A stretch of DNA of 64,000 nucleotides from Ornithinicoccus sp045032955 (lineage in GTDB: Bacteria; Actinomycetota; Actinomycetes; Actinomycetales; Dermatophilaceae): contig NZ_JBJFZU010000008.1 in the NCBI RefSeq assembly GCF_045032955.1, forward strand, positions 110,240 to 174,239, read 5' to 3'. Made by a program: the position numbers and the translations under genes. The notes beneath the pieces are model-generated. The model was given only the letters and a program-made list of their open reading frames with translations, did not search any database and was not told where the DNA came from. Below are positions 34,980-44,366 of this stretch, piece after piece; the first letter of the stretch is position 1; each line of letters begins with the position of its first letter.

Positions 34980-35561
34980 ATGACACCCAGGCCGCTCGGC
35001 GGCGACGTCGGAGGCGACGTCCGCGGCGACCTCGTGGGCTACCCGGCCGCGGCCCCCGCGGAGGAGCCCCGCGACGCCACCTGGTTCGACGCGTTCTTCG
35101 CCCGGCACGCCACCGCGGTGCACCGGTACGTCGTCCGGCGCGCCGAGCGCAGCGACGTCGAGGACCTCACCGCCGAGGTCTTCGCGACCGCCTGGCGTCG
35201 CCGGGACCGGGTCCCGGCCGACTTCGAGCTGCCGTGGCTCTACCGGACCGCCGCCTACGTGCTCGCCAACCACCGCCGCAAGCCGACCCTGACGCTGCTC
35301 GCCGACTACGGCACCCAGGAGCGCAACGACCCGCACATGCGCAGCGTCGACCCGGCCGAGCTGGTGGTCGGCGACGACCAGGTGCGCCGGGCCCTGGCCC
35401 GGCTCAGCGTCCGGGACCGCTCGGTCCTGATGCTGCACGCCTGGGAGGGCCTGGACGGCGAGGGCATGGCCCGTGCCCTCGGCCTCACCCGGGGCGGGGC
35501 CGCGGCGGCGCTTTCCCGCGCCCGGGCCCGCCTGCGCGAGGCCTGGGAGCAGGACCCGTGA
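34980..35561 (+). CDS. ECF-type RNA polymerase sigma factor
   Basis: 193 residues. Sigma region 2 is WFDAFFARHATAVHRYVVRRAERSDVEDLTAEVFATAWRRRD with PWLYRTAAYVLANHRR; region 4 is DQVRRALARLSVRDRSVLMLHAWEGLDGEGMARALGLTRGGAAAALSRARARLREA (about residues 125-185). The ATG at 34980 follows GGAGGAACG. Its partner gene starts 61 nt downstream. GCAACA...CGACATAG at 34898-34923 could be a self-recognised ECF promoter but the spacing (13 nt) is short. Target regulon unknown. Confidence 0.9.
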   Translation: MTPRPLGGDVGGDVRGDLVGYPAAAPAEEPRDATWFDAFFARHATAVHRYVVRRAERSDVEDLTAEVFATAWRRRDRVPADFELPWLYRTAAYVLANHRRKPTLTLLADYGTQERNDPHMRSVDPAELVVGDDQVRRALARLSVRDRSVLMLHAWEGLDGEGMARALGLTRGGAAAALSRARARLREAWEQDP

Positions 35562-35622
35562 GCACCCCCGACCCGGTACGGCCCCACCCTCACCCCCGGC
35601 AGCACCGCACGAACAGGAGACC

Positions 35623-37032
35623 ATGATGGCCGACGAGCACACCGACGCGTCGATGCGACGCCTGCGGGACAGTGACCCGGCGACCGGGTCGCACCCCGAC
35701 CTGCACCGGTTGCGGACCCTCATCGCGCACCGGGCGCCGGCCAGCCAGCGCACGCACGCGCAGGGCGCCGACACCGCGACCGGGATCGACGACGACCTGC
35801 TGCGCGGACCCCGGATCCGCACCCCCTGGATCGCGGCCGCCGCCGTCGCGGCGCTCGCCGTCGGCGTCGGGGGGTATGCCCTCGGCCAGCAGCAGGGCGA
35901 GGGCACCGTGGTGCTGGCCGACAACCCGCTCACCCCCGCGATCGGCCCCGGCAGCTCCGTCGGCGAGGGCGACCTGCCCAGCGAGGCCATGCTGACCTCG
36001 TCCACCGACTCCGGCGTCGGGATGGCCGAGGCCACCTCGGCGGCCTACGACCCCGGGCCGGTGCGCCTGGTGGCCGGCACCGGGTTGTCCACCGAGGGCA
36101 CCACCGGTCAGGTGCGGGCCCTGGTCGCCGACCAGGAGCCGCAGGAGTTCCTCGACGCCTGGACCGCGGCCACCGGCTTCGCCGGCGTGCCGCTGGAGCA
36201 GGACAGCGACTTCTTCGGTGGGGACGGGGTCTTCGACCCGGACACGGGCCGCGCCATGACGGTCCACGACGACGGCGCCGCCCTGTCCTTCAGCTACTCC
36301 GACGTCTACCGCGACGAGTACTGCGCCCAGAACTACGAGGGGATGACCGAGGACGACCTGGCGGTGCTGCGCCAGGAGTGGCAGAGCGCCTTCGGCGACG
36401 AGCTGGCGATGCCGTCGGTGGACAGCTGCGTGACCCCCGAGGGCCCGCGTCCCACCGACGAGGAGGCGCTCACCCTGGCCGGTGACTTCCTCCGCGACGC
36501 CGGCGTCCCGGTGCAGGACTACACCCTGGAGACGATCGACTATGGGGAGCCGGACTCCCTGTACGTGACCGTCGAGGCGTGGCCCGAGGGCGTCGACCGG
36601 TACGGGCCGCTGCAGGCCAGCGTGACCGTCGCCCCCGGGGGCGTCGTCACCGCCTACGCCTCGCTGGGCGAGATGACCTCGCTCGGCGACTACCAGGTGA
36701 TCTCCCCGGTCGAGGCGGTGCAGCGGTACGGGTTGCGAGAGTTCTCGATGGAGTACGGGATCAGCCTGCCGGAGGACGACCTCGCCGGGGACGCCCCCGT
36801 GGAGTTCGTCGAACCCACGCTGCCCGAGCCGGTGAGTCTCGAGCCGGGGGACAGGCTGCCGCTGCTGCTCAAGGACAAGACGGTCGTCGATGCCGAGCTG
36901 GTCCAGGGCACCCTGTGGACCGAGTCCGGGAGCGTGGAGGTCCCCGCCTGGACGCTGATCACCGAGGACGGCATGAGCTACCCGGTCCTCGCGCTGGCCG
37001 ACGAGGAGATCGACTGGAGGGCCTGGGAGTAG
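35623..37032 (+). CDS. Membrane-anchored partner (putative anti-sigma) of the ECF factor
   Basis: 469 residues. Residues 1-60 are cytoplasmic and charged (MRRLRDSDPATGSHPDLHRL); one transmembrane segment follows (IAAAAVAALAVGVGGYALG, about 66-85); the remaining ~380 residues are extracytoplasmic, acidic and unassigned, with two Cys. No H-x3-C-x2-C zinc anti-sigma motif is seen. Position directly after the sigma gene, one membrane span and a short N-terminal cytoplasmic region make an anti-sigma or sensor role likely by context only. Two ATGs (35623, 35626) are possible, with AGGAGA upstream. Confidence 0.65.
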   Translation: MMADEHTDASMRRLRDSDPATGSHPDLHRLRTLIAHRAPASQRTHAQGADTATGIDDDLLRGPRIRTPWIAAAAVAALAVGVGGYALGQQQGEGTVVLADNPLTPAIGPGSSVGEGDLPSEAMLTSSTDSGVGMAEATSAAYDPGPVRLVAGTGLSTEGTTGQVRALVADQEPQEFLDAWTAATGFAGVPLEQDSDFFGGDGVFDPDTGRAMTVHDDGAALSFSYSDVYRDEYCAQNYEGMTEDDLAVLRQEWQSAFGDELAMPSVDSCVTPEGPRPTDEEALTLAGDFLRDAGVPVQDYTLETIDYGEPDSLYVTVEAWPEGVDRYGPLQASVTVAPGGVVTAYASLGEMTSLGDYQVISPVEAVQRYGLREFSMEYGISLPEDDLAGDAPVEFVEPTLPEPVSLEPGDRLPLLLKDKTVVDAELVQGTLWTESGSVEVPAWTLITEDGMSYPVLALADEEIDWRAWE

Positions 37033-37043
37033 CGGGTGCGAGC

Positions 37044-37985
37044 ATGAGGGGTATGCCCCTCCCGCGACCGAGGACCCTGCCCCGGCCCCCGTCCCTGGTG
37101 CTGCGCGGCAGGGTCCTCGACGCGTCGGCGCCGGGGGTGATGGCCGTCGTCAACCGCACCGAGGACTCCTTCTGGGCCGGTAACCGGCACCCCGTGCTCC
37201 AGGACGCGCTGAGCGCCGTGGACGCCGCCGTGGAGCAGGGGGCGGACATCGTCGACGTGGGCGGGGTACGGGCCGGGGAGCAGGGCGCCCGGGTCTCGGC
37301 CGCCGAGGAGATCGACCGGGTGCTGCCGGTCCTGGAGGCGGCACGTCGGGCATACCCGCGGCTGGTGCTCTCCCTGGACACCTGGCGCAGCGAGGTCGCG
37401 CGCGCGGCCGCCGGGCTGGTGGACCTGGTCAACGACACCTGGGCCGGGCACGACCCGGAGCTGGTCCGGGTCGCGGCCGACATCGGGGCCGGGGTGGTCG
37501 TCTCGCACACCGGCGGGCTGCCGCCACGCACCGACCCGGTCGACGTCCGGTATGCCGACGGGCACGGCGACGACGAGCTGGCCGTGGTCCGCGACGTGCT
37601 GGCCACCCTGGCGCAGGGCGCCGCGGCGGCCCGGGCGGCCGGGGTGCCGGCCGAACGGATCCTGGTGGACCCGACCCTGGACTTCGGCAAGACGACCCGG
37701 CACTCGCTGGTGACGCTGCGGCACACCGCGGACGTCGCGGCCCTCGGCTACCCGGTGCTGCAGGCCCTATCCCGCAAGGACTTCGTCGGCGAGACCCTCG
37801 ACCTGCCGGTGCAGGACCGGTTGGAGGGGACATTGGCGGCCACCGCGGTGGCCGCCTGGCTCGGTGCCACCGTCTTCCGGACGCACGACGTGCGCGCGAC
37901 CCGGCGGGTGGTGGACATGGTGGCCAGCCTCCGGGGAGACCGGCCACCGGCCCGCGCGGTGCGGGGCGAACCCTGTACCGACTGA
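37044..37985 (+). CDS. folP2: Dihydropteroate synthase-like protein (FolP2 type)
   Basis: 313 residues, TIM-barrel DHPS family. The segments VMAVVNRTEDSFWAGNRH, GADIVDVGGVRAG, LVNDTWAGHDPELV, DPTLDFGKTTRHSL and LSRKDFVGETLDLPVQDRLEGTLAAT closely follow mycobacterial FolP2 (Rv1207 type) rather than FolP1 with its VxPDSFxDGG loop. FolP2 proteins are reported to lack DHPS activity, so the true role is uncertain. Start is ATG 37044 or ATG 37053; neither has a clear Shine-Dalgarno. Confidence 0.8.
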   Translation: MRGMPLPRPRTLPRPPSLVLRGRVLDASAPGVMAVVNRTEDSFWAGNRHPVLQDALSAVDAAVEQGADIVDVGGVRAGEQGARVSAAEEIDRVLPVLEAARRAYPRLVLSLDTWRSEVARAAAGLVDLVNDTWAGHDPELVRVAADIGAGVVVSHTGGLPPRTDPVDVRYADGHGDDELAVVRDVLATLAQGAAAARAAGVPAERILVDPTLDFGKTTRHSLVTLRHTADVAALGYPVLQALSRKDFVGETLDLPVQDRLEGTLAATAVAAWLGATVFRTHDVRATRRVVDMVASLRGDRPPARAVRGEPCTD

Positions 37986-38010
37986 GCGACGGGCGAGGAC
38001 CCGGGCCTGC

Positions 38011-38877
38011 TCAGTAGCGGGTGATCCCGGGTTGCTGCCCCTGGGACATCTGCTCCAGCCGGGCGATCCGCCGGTCCATCGGCGGGTGGGTTGCGAAGAG
38101 CTTCTTGGCGTCCCCGGCCCGGAACGGGTTGGCGATCATCATGTGGCTGGCGTTGACCAGCGCCGGCTCGGGCGCCAGCGGTGCGGCGGCGGTCCCCCGT
38201 TCCAGCTTGCGCAGCGCCGAGGCCAGCGCCAACGGGTCGCCGGTCAGGGCCGCGCCGTCCTCGTCGGCGTCGTACTCGCGGGTGCGGCTGATCGCCAGCT
38301 GCACCACGGTCGCGGCCAGCGGGGCCAGCAGCGCCATCGCGATCAGCGCGATCGGGTTCGCGTTCCGGTTGCCGCCGAAGAAGAGCATCATCTGGGCGAC
38401 CGAGGTGATGACACCGGCGATGCCGGCCGCCATCGAGCTGGTCAGGATGTCCCGGTTGTAGACGTGCATCAGCTCGTGGCCGAGCACCCCCCGCAGCTCC
38501 CGCTCGTCGAGCAGGTGCAGGATGCCCTCGGTGCAGCAGACCGCGGAGTTCTTCGGGTTGCGCCCGGTGGCGAAGGCGTTCGGCGCGGCGGTCGGGCTCA
38601 CGTAGAGCCGGGGCATCGGCTTGCCGGCCTGCGCAGAGAGGTCCTCCACGATGCGGTACATGGCCGGCTGCTGCTCCCGGGTGACGGGCTGGGCGCGCAT
38701 CGCCTTGATCGCCAGCTTGTCGGAGTTCCAGTAGCCGTAGAAGGTGGTGCCGAGGCCGATGAGGGCGAACAACCAGATGAAACGCCCGTTGCCGACGACG
38801 GCACCGAGGCCGAGGAAGATCGCCCAGATGGCACCGAACAGCAACGTCGTCTTCAACCCGTTGTAGTGCTTGCTCAT
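38011..38877 (-). CDS. htpX: HtpX-like membrane zinc metalloprotease
   Basis: 288 residues. Two N-terminal membrane helices, then the M48 catalytic site GHELMHVYNRDIL (HExxH) and the third ligand Glu in SRTREYDADEDGA, with two further helices between. HtpX removes damaged inner-membrane proteins. It directly follows nuoN (38919) on the same strand, a gene order I recall from Streptomyces as well. No clear Shine-Dalgarno; MSKHYNGLKTT is the usual start. Confidence 0.94.
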   Translation of the reverse strand: MSKHYNGLKTTLLFGAIWAIFLGLGAVVGNGRFIWLFALIGLGTTFYGYWNSDKLAIKAMRAQPVTREQQPAMYRIVEDLSAQAGKPMPRLYVSPTAAPNAFATGRNPKNSAVCCTEGILHLLDERELRGVLGHELMHVYNRDILTSSMAAGIAGVITSVAQMMLFFGGNRNANPIALIAMALLAPLAATVVQLAISRTREYDADEDGAALTGDPLALASALRKLERGTAAAPLAPEPALVNASHMMIANPFRAGDAKKLFATHPPMDRRIARLEQMSQGQQPGITRY

Positions 38878-38918
38878 GTCTGCGCAACGAGCGGGACGTG
38901 CCCGGCTGTTCCCACCGC

Positions 38919-40403
38919 TCAGACCACGCCCAGCGGCACGATGCTGCCGACGACGAGCAGCAGCGTGAGCAGCCCGACCAGGACCCAGGTGGGGGCCGGG
39001 ACCCGGACCGCGGCGGTGACCGGGCCGGGTCGGTCGGTGGCGACCAGCACCGCGACCCAGCGCAGGTAGACCGCGATCCCGAGCGCCACGTTGAGGGCCG
39101 CGACCAGCGCCAGCCACCAGATCTCCTCGCCCAGCACCGGGCGCAGCGCGGCGATCTTGGCGACCACCCCGGCGACCGCGGGCGGCAGCCCGGCCAGGGT
39201 GAGCAGCGCCAGCCCGAGCGGCAGCGCCAGCAGCGGTCGGGACCGCAGCAGCCCCCGGTATGCCGACAGCCGGGTCCCGGGCCCCTCCCCCTGGTCGTGC
39301 GCGGTGACCAGCACGGCCACGGTGAGCACGACCACGAAGGCGAGCAGGGTGGCGGCCAGGTAGACCACCAGGTAGGAGCCGGCCGCCTGGGTGGCGCGCG
39401 AGGACAGGGTGGCCAGCGGCAGCAGCACCCAGCCCGCCTGGGCGACGGTCGACCAGGCCAGCAGCCGCAGCACGTCCTGCTGCACCAGCGCGACCAGGTT
39501 GCCCAGGGTCATCGAGGCCGCGGCGAGCACGGCCACCGCCACCAGGGTGGTCCCGTCCACCACGCCGAGGGCCTGCACCACCACCACGAGCCCGCCGAGG
39601 GCGGCCACCTTGGAGACCGTGGCCAGGTAGAGGGTGACCGGCATCGGGGCCGCGGCGTAGGTGATCGGCGTCCACGCGTGGAAGGGCACCGCGGAGACCT
39701 TGAACGCCAGCCCGGCGACCATCAGCACGGCGGCCATCACCAGCAGCGGCGGGTGCGCGACGTCGGTGACGGACCCGAGCACCGTGCTGCCGGTCGCCGC
39801 GACCCAGAACGCCGCGCCCAGCGCGAGCAGCGCGAAGGACACCAGCGAGGTGGTGAGCAGGGAGACCGCGCCGTCGACGGCCCGGGCCCGCCGCTCGGAG
39901 GGCCAGCCGGTCCGGACCAGGGCCACCAGGGCCACCGTGGGCAGCGTCGCCAGCTCGAGCGAGACCAGCAGGGTGCCCAGGTCACCGGCCGCAGGCACGG
40001 CCACCACCCCGGCGGTCGCCGCCAGCGCCAGCGCGACCACCACCGGGGCGCGTCCGGTCCGGTCGGGGGCGCCCCCCGCACCGGGGGCGGCCCAGTCGTC
40101 CCGGGCCAGGACGAGCACCACGAGGGCGGCCAGCAGACCCGCCAGCTGGAGCACCGAGGTGAGGTGGGTGGCGGCATACCCGCAGTGGCCGGAGTCCAGG
40201 CAGAAGGCGCCGCGGCGGTCCCCCGCTCCGAGGCGGAGGCCGGGCAGCACGCCCAGGACGCCGACCACCAGGCCGAGCGCCGCGAGCCCCAGGTGCACGC
40301 GGCGACGGTCGGGCAGGGCCACGTCGACGAGCAGCACCAGGACGGCGGCGGCCGCCGGGGCGAGCACCGGCAGCGTCGCCATCAGCCGGAGGTCGATGTT
40401 CAT
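38919..40403 (-). CDS. nuoN: NADH-quinone oxidoreductase subunit N
   Basis: 494-residue antiporter-like subunit of complex I with about fourteen helices. Proton-channel residues include the Glu of LVSLELATLPTVALVAL and Lys in AGLAFKVSAVPFHAWTPITY; MTLGNLVALVQQDVLRLLAWSTVAQAG is the conserved helix 8 block. It overlaps nuoM by ATGA. Last nuo gene of the H-N run. Confidence 0.95.
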   Translation of the reverse strand: MNIDLRLMATLPVLAPAAAAVLVLLVDVALPDRRRVHLGLAALGLVVGVLGVLPGLRLGAGDRRGAFCLDSGHCGYAATHLTSVLQLAGLLAALVVLVLARDDWAAPGAGGAPDRTGRAPVVVALALAATAGVVAVPAAGDLGTLLVSLELATLPTVALVALVRTGWPSERRARAVDGAVSLLTTSLVSFALLALGAAFWVAATGSTVLGSVTDVAHPPLLVMAAVLMVAGLAFKVSAVPFHAWTPITYAAAPMPVTLYLATVSKVAALGGLVVVVQALGVVDGTTLVAVAVLAAASMTLGNLVALVQQDVLRLLAWSTVAQAGWVLLPLATLSSRATQAAGSYLVVYLAATLLAFVVVLTVAVLVTAHDQGEGPGTRLSAYRGLLRSRPLLALPLGLALLTLAGLPPAVAGVVAKIAALRPVLGEEIWWLALVAALNVALGIAVYLRWVAVLVATDRPGPVTAAVRVPAPTWVLVGLLTLLLVVGSIVPLGVV

Positions 40404-42007
40404 CGTGTGAGCACCCCCTGGACGAAGGGCGCGGTGAGGGCCAGCAGGGTGCCCGGCAGCAGACCGAGCACGAGCACGAGCACACCCAGGATGCGCAGCG
40501 CGCTGCGCTCGGTGAGGGCGGCGTCGGGGACCCGGGGCTCGACCCGGTCCCCGGACCAGACCTCGCGCAGCACCCGGACCGCGTAGGCGGCGGCCAGCGC
40601 GGCCCCGACGGCGGCCACCACGGTGAACGCCCGGAACCAGCCCTCCGGACGGTCCGCGGCGGGCGACCAGGCCGCCAGCAGGGCACCGATCTCACCCCAG
40701 AACCCGGCGAGCCCGGGCAGCCCGAGGGAGGCCGCCATCCCGACCACCAGGGCGAACCCGAGGAAGGGCGTCGCCTCCCGCAGGGACGCCCGTGCCACCG
40801 CGAGGTCCGCGCTCCCCCACCGGTGCTTGAGCCCGCCGACGACCACGAAGAGCAGCGCGGAGATCAGCCCGTGCGCGACGTTGCCGAAGAGCGCCGCCTG
40901 CAGCCCGGCCTGGGTGCCGGTGGCCAGGGCCAGCACCACGAAGCCGAGGTGGGCCACCGAGGACCAGGCGATGAGCCGCTTGAGGTCCCGCTCCACCAGG
41001 CAGACCAGGCCGGCCCAGACGATGCCGGTGACGGCCAGCCCCGCCAGCAGCGGGGACCACACGGCGAAGCCCTCGGGCACCACCGGCAGCACCAGCCGGA
41101 CGATGCCGTAGGTGCCGAGCTTGAGCAGCACCGCCGCCAGCAGCACCGACCCGGCGGTGGGGGCGGTGGCGTGCACCCACGGCAGCCAGGTGTGCAGCGG
41201 GAAGACGGGGACCTTGAGGGCCAGGCCGGTCAGCAGCAGCGCGGCGACCACCAGCTGGGTGCCGCGGCCCATCGCCGAGCCGCCCTGCTCCGCCCAGACC
41301 GCCAGGTCCGTGCTGCCGGTGGCGGTCGCCACCGCCAGCAGCCCGAGCAGCACCAGGGAGGAGCCCAGCACGGTCACCAGCAGGAAGCGCAGAGCGGCGC
41401 CGTCCCGGTCGCTGTTCGGGTCCCCGTAGCGCGCGACGAGCACCCACATGGGCACCAGCACCAGCTCGAAGCCGATGAAGAAGAGCAGCGCGTCGCCGGC
41501 CAGGAAGGCCAGCAGGGCGCCGAGCAGCACCAGCAGGAGGCAGGCGTGGTAGGTGGCCAGGCCGGGGACGTCGGCGCCGCGCACCACCGGGATCGGGGAG
41601 GTGGGGTCCGTCCCCTCCAGCTCCGGGCCGACCTCGCGCCGGACGTGCGTGGGGTACAGGTGCAGGGACGTCGCGACGACCCCCACCACGGCGGTGAGCA
41701 GCAGCAGCGGCACCGAGAGCCCGTCCGGGCGCAGGGTGAACCAGACGCCGAGGCTCGGGATCCAGGACAGCTCCACCACGGGGCGGTGCAGCGCGACGCC
41801 CGCCACCCCGATCGAGCTCAGCGAGGCGGCGACCATCGAGGTGCGGTGGACCACCCGGTGGCCCGGCTGCACCGGCCACCGACCGGCGCCCAGCAGCATC
41901 ACCGCCACCAGCAGCAGCGGGGCCAGGGCGACCAGCAGCCAGAGCGCGCCGAGGTCGGGGACCAGGTCGAGCGCGTCGGACAGGAACCCGCGCAGGGTGT
42001 CGTTCAT
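40400..42007 (-). CDS. nuoM: NADH-quinone oxidoreductase subunit M
   Basis: 535-residue antiporter-like subunit. Key segments: FFIGFELVLVPMWVLVARYG with the essential Glu, LKVPVFPLHTWLPWVHATAPTAGSVLLAAVLLKLGTYG, and VERDLKRLIAWSSVAHLGFV. About fourteen helices; proton pumping arm. Overlaps nuoL and nuoN by 4 nt each. Confidence 0.95.
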   Translation of the reverse strand: MNDTLRGFLSDALDLVPDLGALWLLVALAPLLLVAVMLLGAGRWPVQPGHRVVHRTSMVAASLSSIGVAGVALHRPVVELSWIPSLGVWFTLRPDGLSVPLLLLTAVVGVVATSLHLYPTHVRREVGPELEGTDPTSPIPVVRGADVPGLATYHACLLLVLLGALLAFLAGDALLFFIGFELVLVPMWVLVARYGDPNSDRDGAALRFLLVTVLGSSLVLLGLLAVATATGSTDLAVWAEQGGSAMGRGTQLVVAALLLTGLALKVPVFPLHTWLPWVHATAPTAGSVLLAAVLLKLGTYGIVRLVLPVVPEGFAVWSPLLAGLAVTGIVWAGLVCLVERDLKRLIAWSSVAHLGFVVLALATGTQAGLQAALFGNVAHGLISALLFVVVGGLKHRWGSADLAVARASLREATPFLGFALVVGMAASLGLPGLAGFWGEIGALLAAWSPAADRPEGWFRAFTVVAAVGAALAAAYAVRVLREVWSGDRVEPRVPDAALTERSALRILGVLVLVLGLLPGTLLALTAPFVQGVLTR

Positions 42008-44034
42008 GAGGTCACCACCCCGATCGCGGCCAGCACCAGCACCCCGGCGAGCACCAGGGCCAGGCTCGGCGTGGCACGGCGCGGGCTGCTGAGGTCACCG
42101 AGCCGGCCGAGCAGCCGGGTGCTGACGGCGGTGCCACGCACCCAGGCGTCGAGCACCTCCCGGTCGAACCAGGTCACCGCCCGGGCCAGGCCCAGCACGG
42201 GGACGACGACCACCACCCGGTAGGCGTGGTCGGCGTAGAGTCCCCGCTCGCCGGCCAGCGAGGTGCCGGCCGGGATCCTGGCCGCCGCGTCCCGGGTGCG
42301 GATGCCCCGGGCGCCCAGGGTCACCAGCACGGCGCTGACCAGCATCAGCAGCAGGGTGGCGCCCAGCAGCGTGAGGTCGAGGTCGACGTCGGAGCGCCAC
42401 ACCGGGAGCAGCAGGACGAGCCCGCCCAGCACCGTCATCAGCATCAGCACCGAGGTGCCCATCCGGGCGCTGGAGCTGATCGCCGCCTCGGCCCGCTCCA
42501 CCCCCTCGGCCTCCTGCACCACCTGCGGCTCGTCGAAGAAGTCGTCGATCCGGTCCACCGGCCCAGGGTGGTAGGTCCGGGCGTGGCCCTGGGCGGCGGT
42601 GGGGCGGCTGAGCACCAGCCAGGCCCGCATGCAGTAGGCCGCGGTGAGCGGCGCCGAGGCCCCCACCGAGGCGAGCACCAGCACCGCGGCCAGCCCGCCG
42701 CTGTCGGCCGCACCCACCTCCGCGGTGCCCAGGATCAGCTCCTTGGAGAAGAAGCCGACGAAGGGCGGGACCCCGGCCAGGGCCAGCAGTCCCCACCCGA
42801 AGCGACGCCGCAGCACCCGGTAGCGGCGGGCACCGGAGGCGACCAGCGCCATTGCCGTGCCGCCCACCAGCACCCCGAGCCAGCCGGTGGTGAGGAAGAG
42901 GAGCGCCTTGAACCAGGCGTGCGCGATCAGGTGCTGGGCGGCGGCGTCCGGTCCGGTGGCCGGTGTCGCGGCCGCGAGCACCGCCAGCATCAGCGCCACC
43001 TGGCTGACGGTCGACCACGCCAGCAGCCGTTTCAGGTCTGCCTGGGCGAAGGCCAGCAGGGCGGCGCCGATCATCGTCACGCAGGCGAGGACGGCGAGCA
43101 GCATCCGGGCCGGGCCGGCCAGGGTCAGCAGGGCGAAGAGCTGGGTGAGCACCACCGTGCCGGCCGCCACCATCGTCGCGGCGTGGATCAGGGCGGAGGC
43201 CGGGGTCGGCCCCTCCATCGCGTCCGGCAGCCAGTCCTGGAAGGGGAACAGTGCGGACTTGCCGGCCACCCCGACGACGAGCAGCACCATGGCCGTGGTC
43301 AGCGTGAACGACGGCCCCTGGGCGCTCCAGTGCTCGATGATCCCGGCCGTGCTCGTGGTCCCGGCGCCGGCCGCGAGGACGACCACCCCCAGCACGAAGC
43401 CGATGTCGGCGGTGCGGGTCACCAGCAGCGCCTTGCCGGCGGCCCGGCGGGCGGCTCCCCGGGTGGACTGGTGACCGACCAGCAGGAACGAGCACCAGCC
43501 CATCACCTCCCAGCCGACCAGGGTGAGCAGCACGTCCCCCGAGTGCACGGTGAGCAGCATCGCCGCGGTGAACAGGGACACGGTCGCCGCGAACGCCCGG
43601 TAGCGCGGGTCGTACCAGAGGTACCACCGCGCGTAGGCCTGGACGATGAGCGCGACGGTGGCGACGGTGACCCCGATCAGCGCCATCGGCCAGGTCGTCA
43701 CCAGCTGCAGCGGGACCTCGAGGTCGCCGAGCCAGGGCGACCCGACGGTGCCGGCGGTGCGGACGGCACCCTGCGTCTGGGTCAGCGTCTGCAGCTGCCA
43801 CAGGCTGGCCAGGAAGGCCCCCAGGGTGCCGCCGACACCGACCCAGGCGCCGAGCCGGTTGGAGCGACCGGTGAGCCCGAGCCCGCCCAGCGCCGCCAGC
43901 AGCGTGACCAGGATCGCCCACTGGGCCGGGGCACCCCACAGCTCCGGCACCGGCACCGTGGGCAGCGGCAGCTGCGGGAGCTGCAGGTCCGACCAGCTCA
44001 GGTCGCTCAGGTCCGGGAGCCCGGGCAGGTTCAC
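42004..44034 (-). CDS. nuoL: NADH-quinone oxidoreductase subunit L with Pro/Leu-rich N-terminus
   Basis: 676 residues; the distal proton-pumping subunit with its long lateral helix. Core blocks LLTLVGWEVMGWCSFLLVGH, LFPFQDWLPDAMEGPTPASALIHAATMVAAG and FAQADLKRLLAWSTVSQVALM are standard. The GTG start at 44034 overlaps the nuoK stop (GTGA), so the first ~35 residues (many LP pairs: LPGLPDLSDL, LPQLPLPTVPVPELWG), absent from typical NuoL, are probably real. Confidence 0.94.
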   Translation of the reverse strand: MNLPGLPDLSDLSWSDLQLPQLPLPTVPVPELWGAPAQWAILVTLLAALGGLGLTGRSNRLGAWVGVGGTLGAFLASLWQLQTLTQTQGAVRTAGTVGSPWLGDLEVPLQLVTTWPMALIGVTVATVALIVQAYARWYLWYDPRYRAFAATVSLFTAAMLLTVHSGDVLLTLVGWEVMGWCSFLLVGHQSTRGAARRAAGKALLVTRTADIGFVLGVVVLAAGAGTTSTAGIIEHWSAQGPSFTLTTAMVLLVVGVAGKSALFPFQDWLPDAMEGPTPASALIHAATMVAAGTVVLTQLFALLTLAGPARMLLAVLACVTMIGAALLAFAQADLKRLLAWSTVSQVALMLAVLAAATPATGPDAAAQHLIAHAWFKALLFLTTGWLGVLVGGTAMALVASGARRYRVLRRRFGWGLLALAGVPPFVGFFSKELILGTAEVGAADSGGLAAVLVLASVGASAPLTAAYCMRAWLVLSRPTAAQGHARTYHPGPVDRIDDFFDEPQVVQEAEGVERAEAAISSSARMGTSVLMLMTVLGGLVLLLPVWRSDVDLDLTLLGATLLLMLVSAVLVTLGARGIRTRDAAARIPAGTSLAGERGLYADHAYRVVVVVPVLGLARAVTWFDREVLDAWVRGTAVSTRLLGRLGDLSSPRRATPSLALVLAGVLVLAAIGVVTS

Positions 44035-44366
44035 CGCTCGACCTCCGCCGTGCCCGGGGTGTGCCGCTGCTCCAGCGGCGCGTGCAGGTCGACGTGCCCA
44101 CGGGCCCGGAACAGGGCCAGCAGCACGGCCAGCGCGACGACCACCTCGGCGGCCGCGATGGTGATGACGAAGAGGGTGAGCACCTGGGCGCCCGGGTCAC
44201 CGGCGGCGCCGGTCTGGGCGACCGTGACCAGCAGCAGCCCGGCCGCACCGAGCAGCAGCTCGACGCCGATCAGGACCAGCACGGCGTGCCGGCGGGCGAG
44301 GATGCCGTAGACGCCGAGGCCGGCCAGCACGGCGACCAGCAGGTAGGGCAGCGCAGGACGGATCAC
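44031..44366 (-). CDS. nuoK: NADH-quinone oxidoreductase subunit K
   Basis: 111 residues, three helices: LLVAVLAGLGVYGILARRHAVLVLIGVELLLGAAGLLLV carries the conserved membrane Glu, and FVITIAAAEVVVALAVLLALF the second Glu. The GTG at 44366 overlaps the nuoJ stop. A ~20-residue hydrophilic tail follows. Normal size. Confidence 0.93.
   Translation of the reverse strand: MIRPALPYLLVAVLAGLGVYGILARRHAVLVLIGVELLLGAAGLLLVTVAQTGAAGDPGAQVLTLFVITIAAAEVVVALAVLLALFRARGHVDLHAPLEQRHTPGTAEVER

Noticed and set aside
38898..44310. Very long plus-strand frames (38898-40586, 42226-44310) over nuo genes
   Set aside because: Gln/His/Gly/Arg-rich shadows of nuoN and nuoL; the sense frames match complex I subunits over full length.
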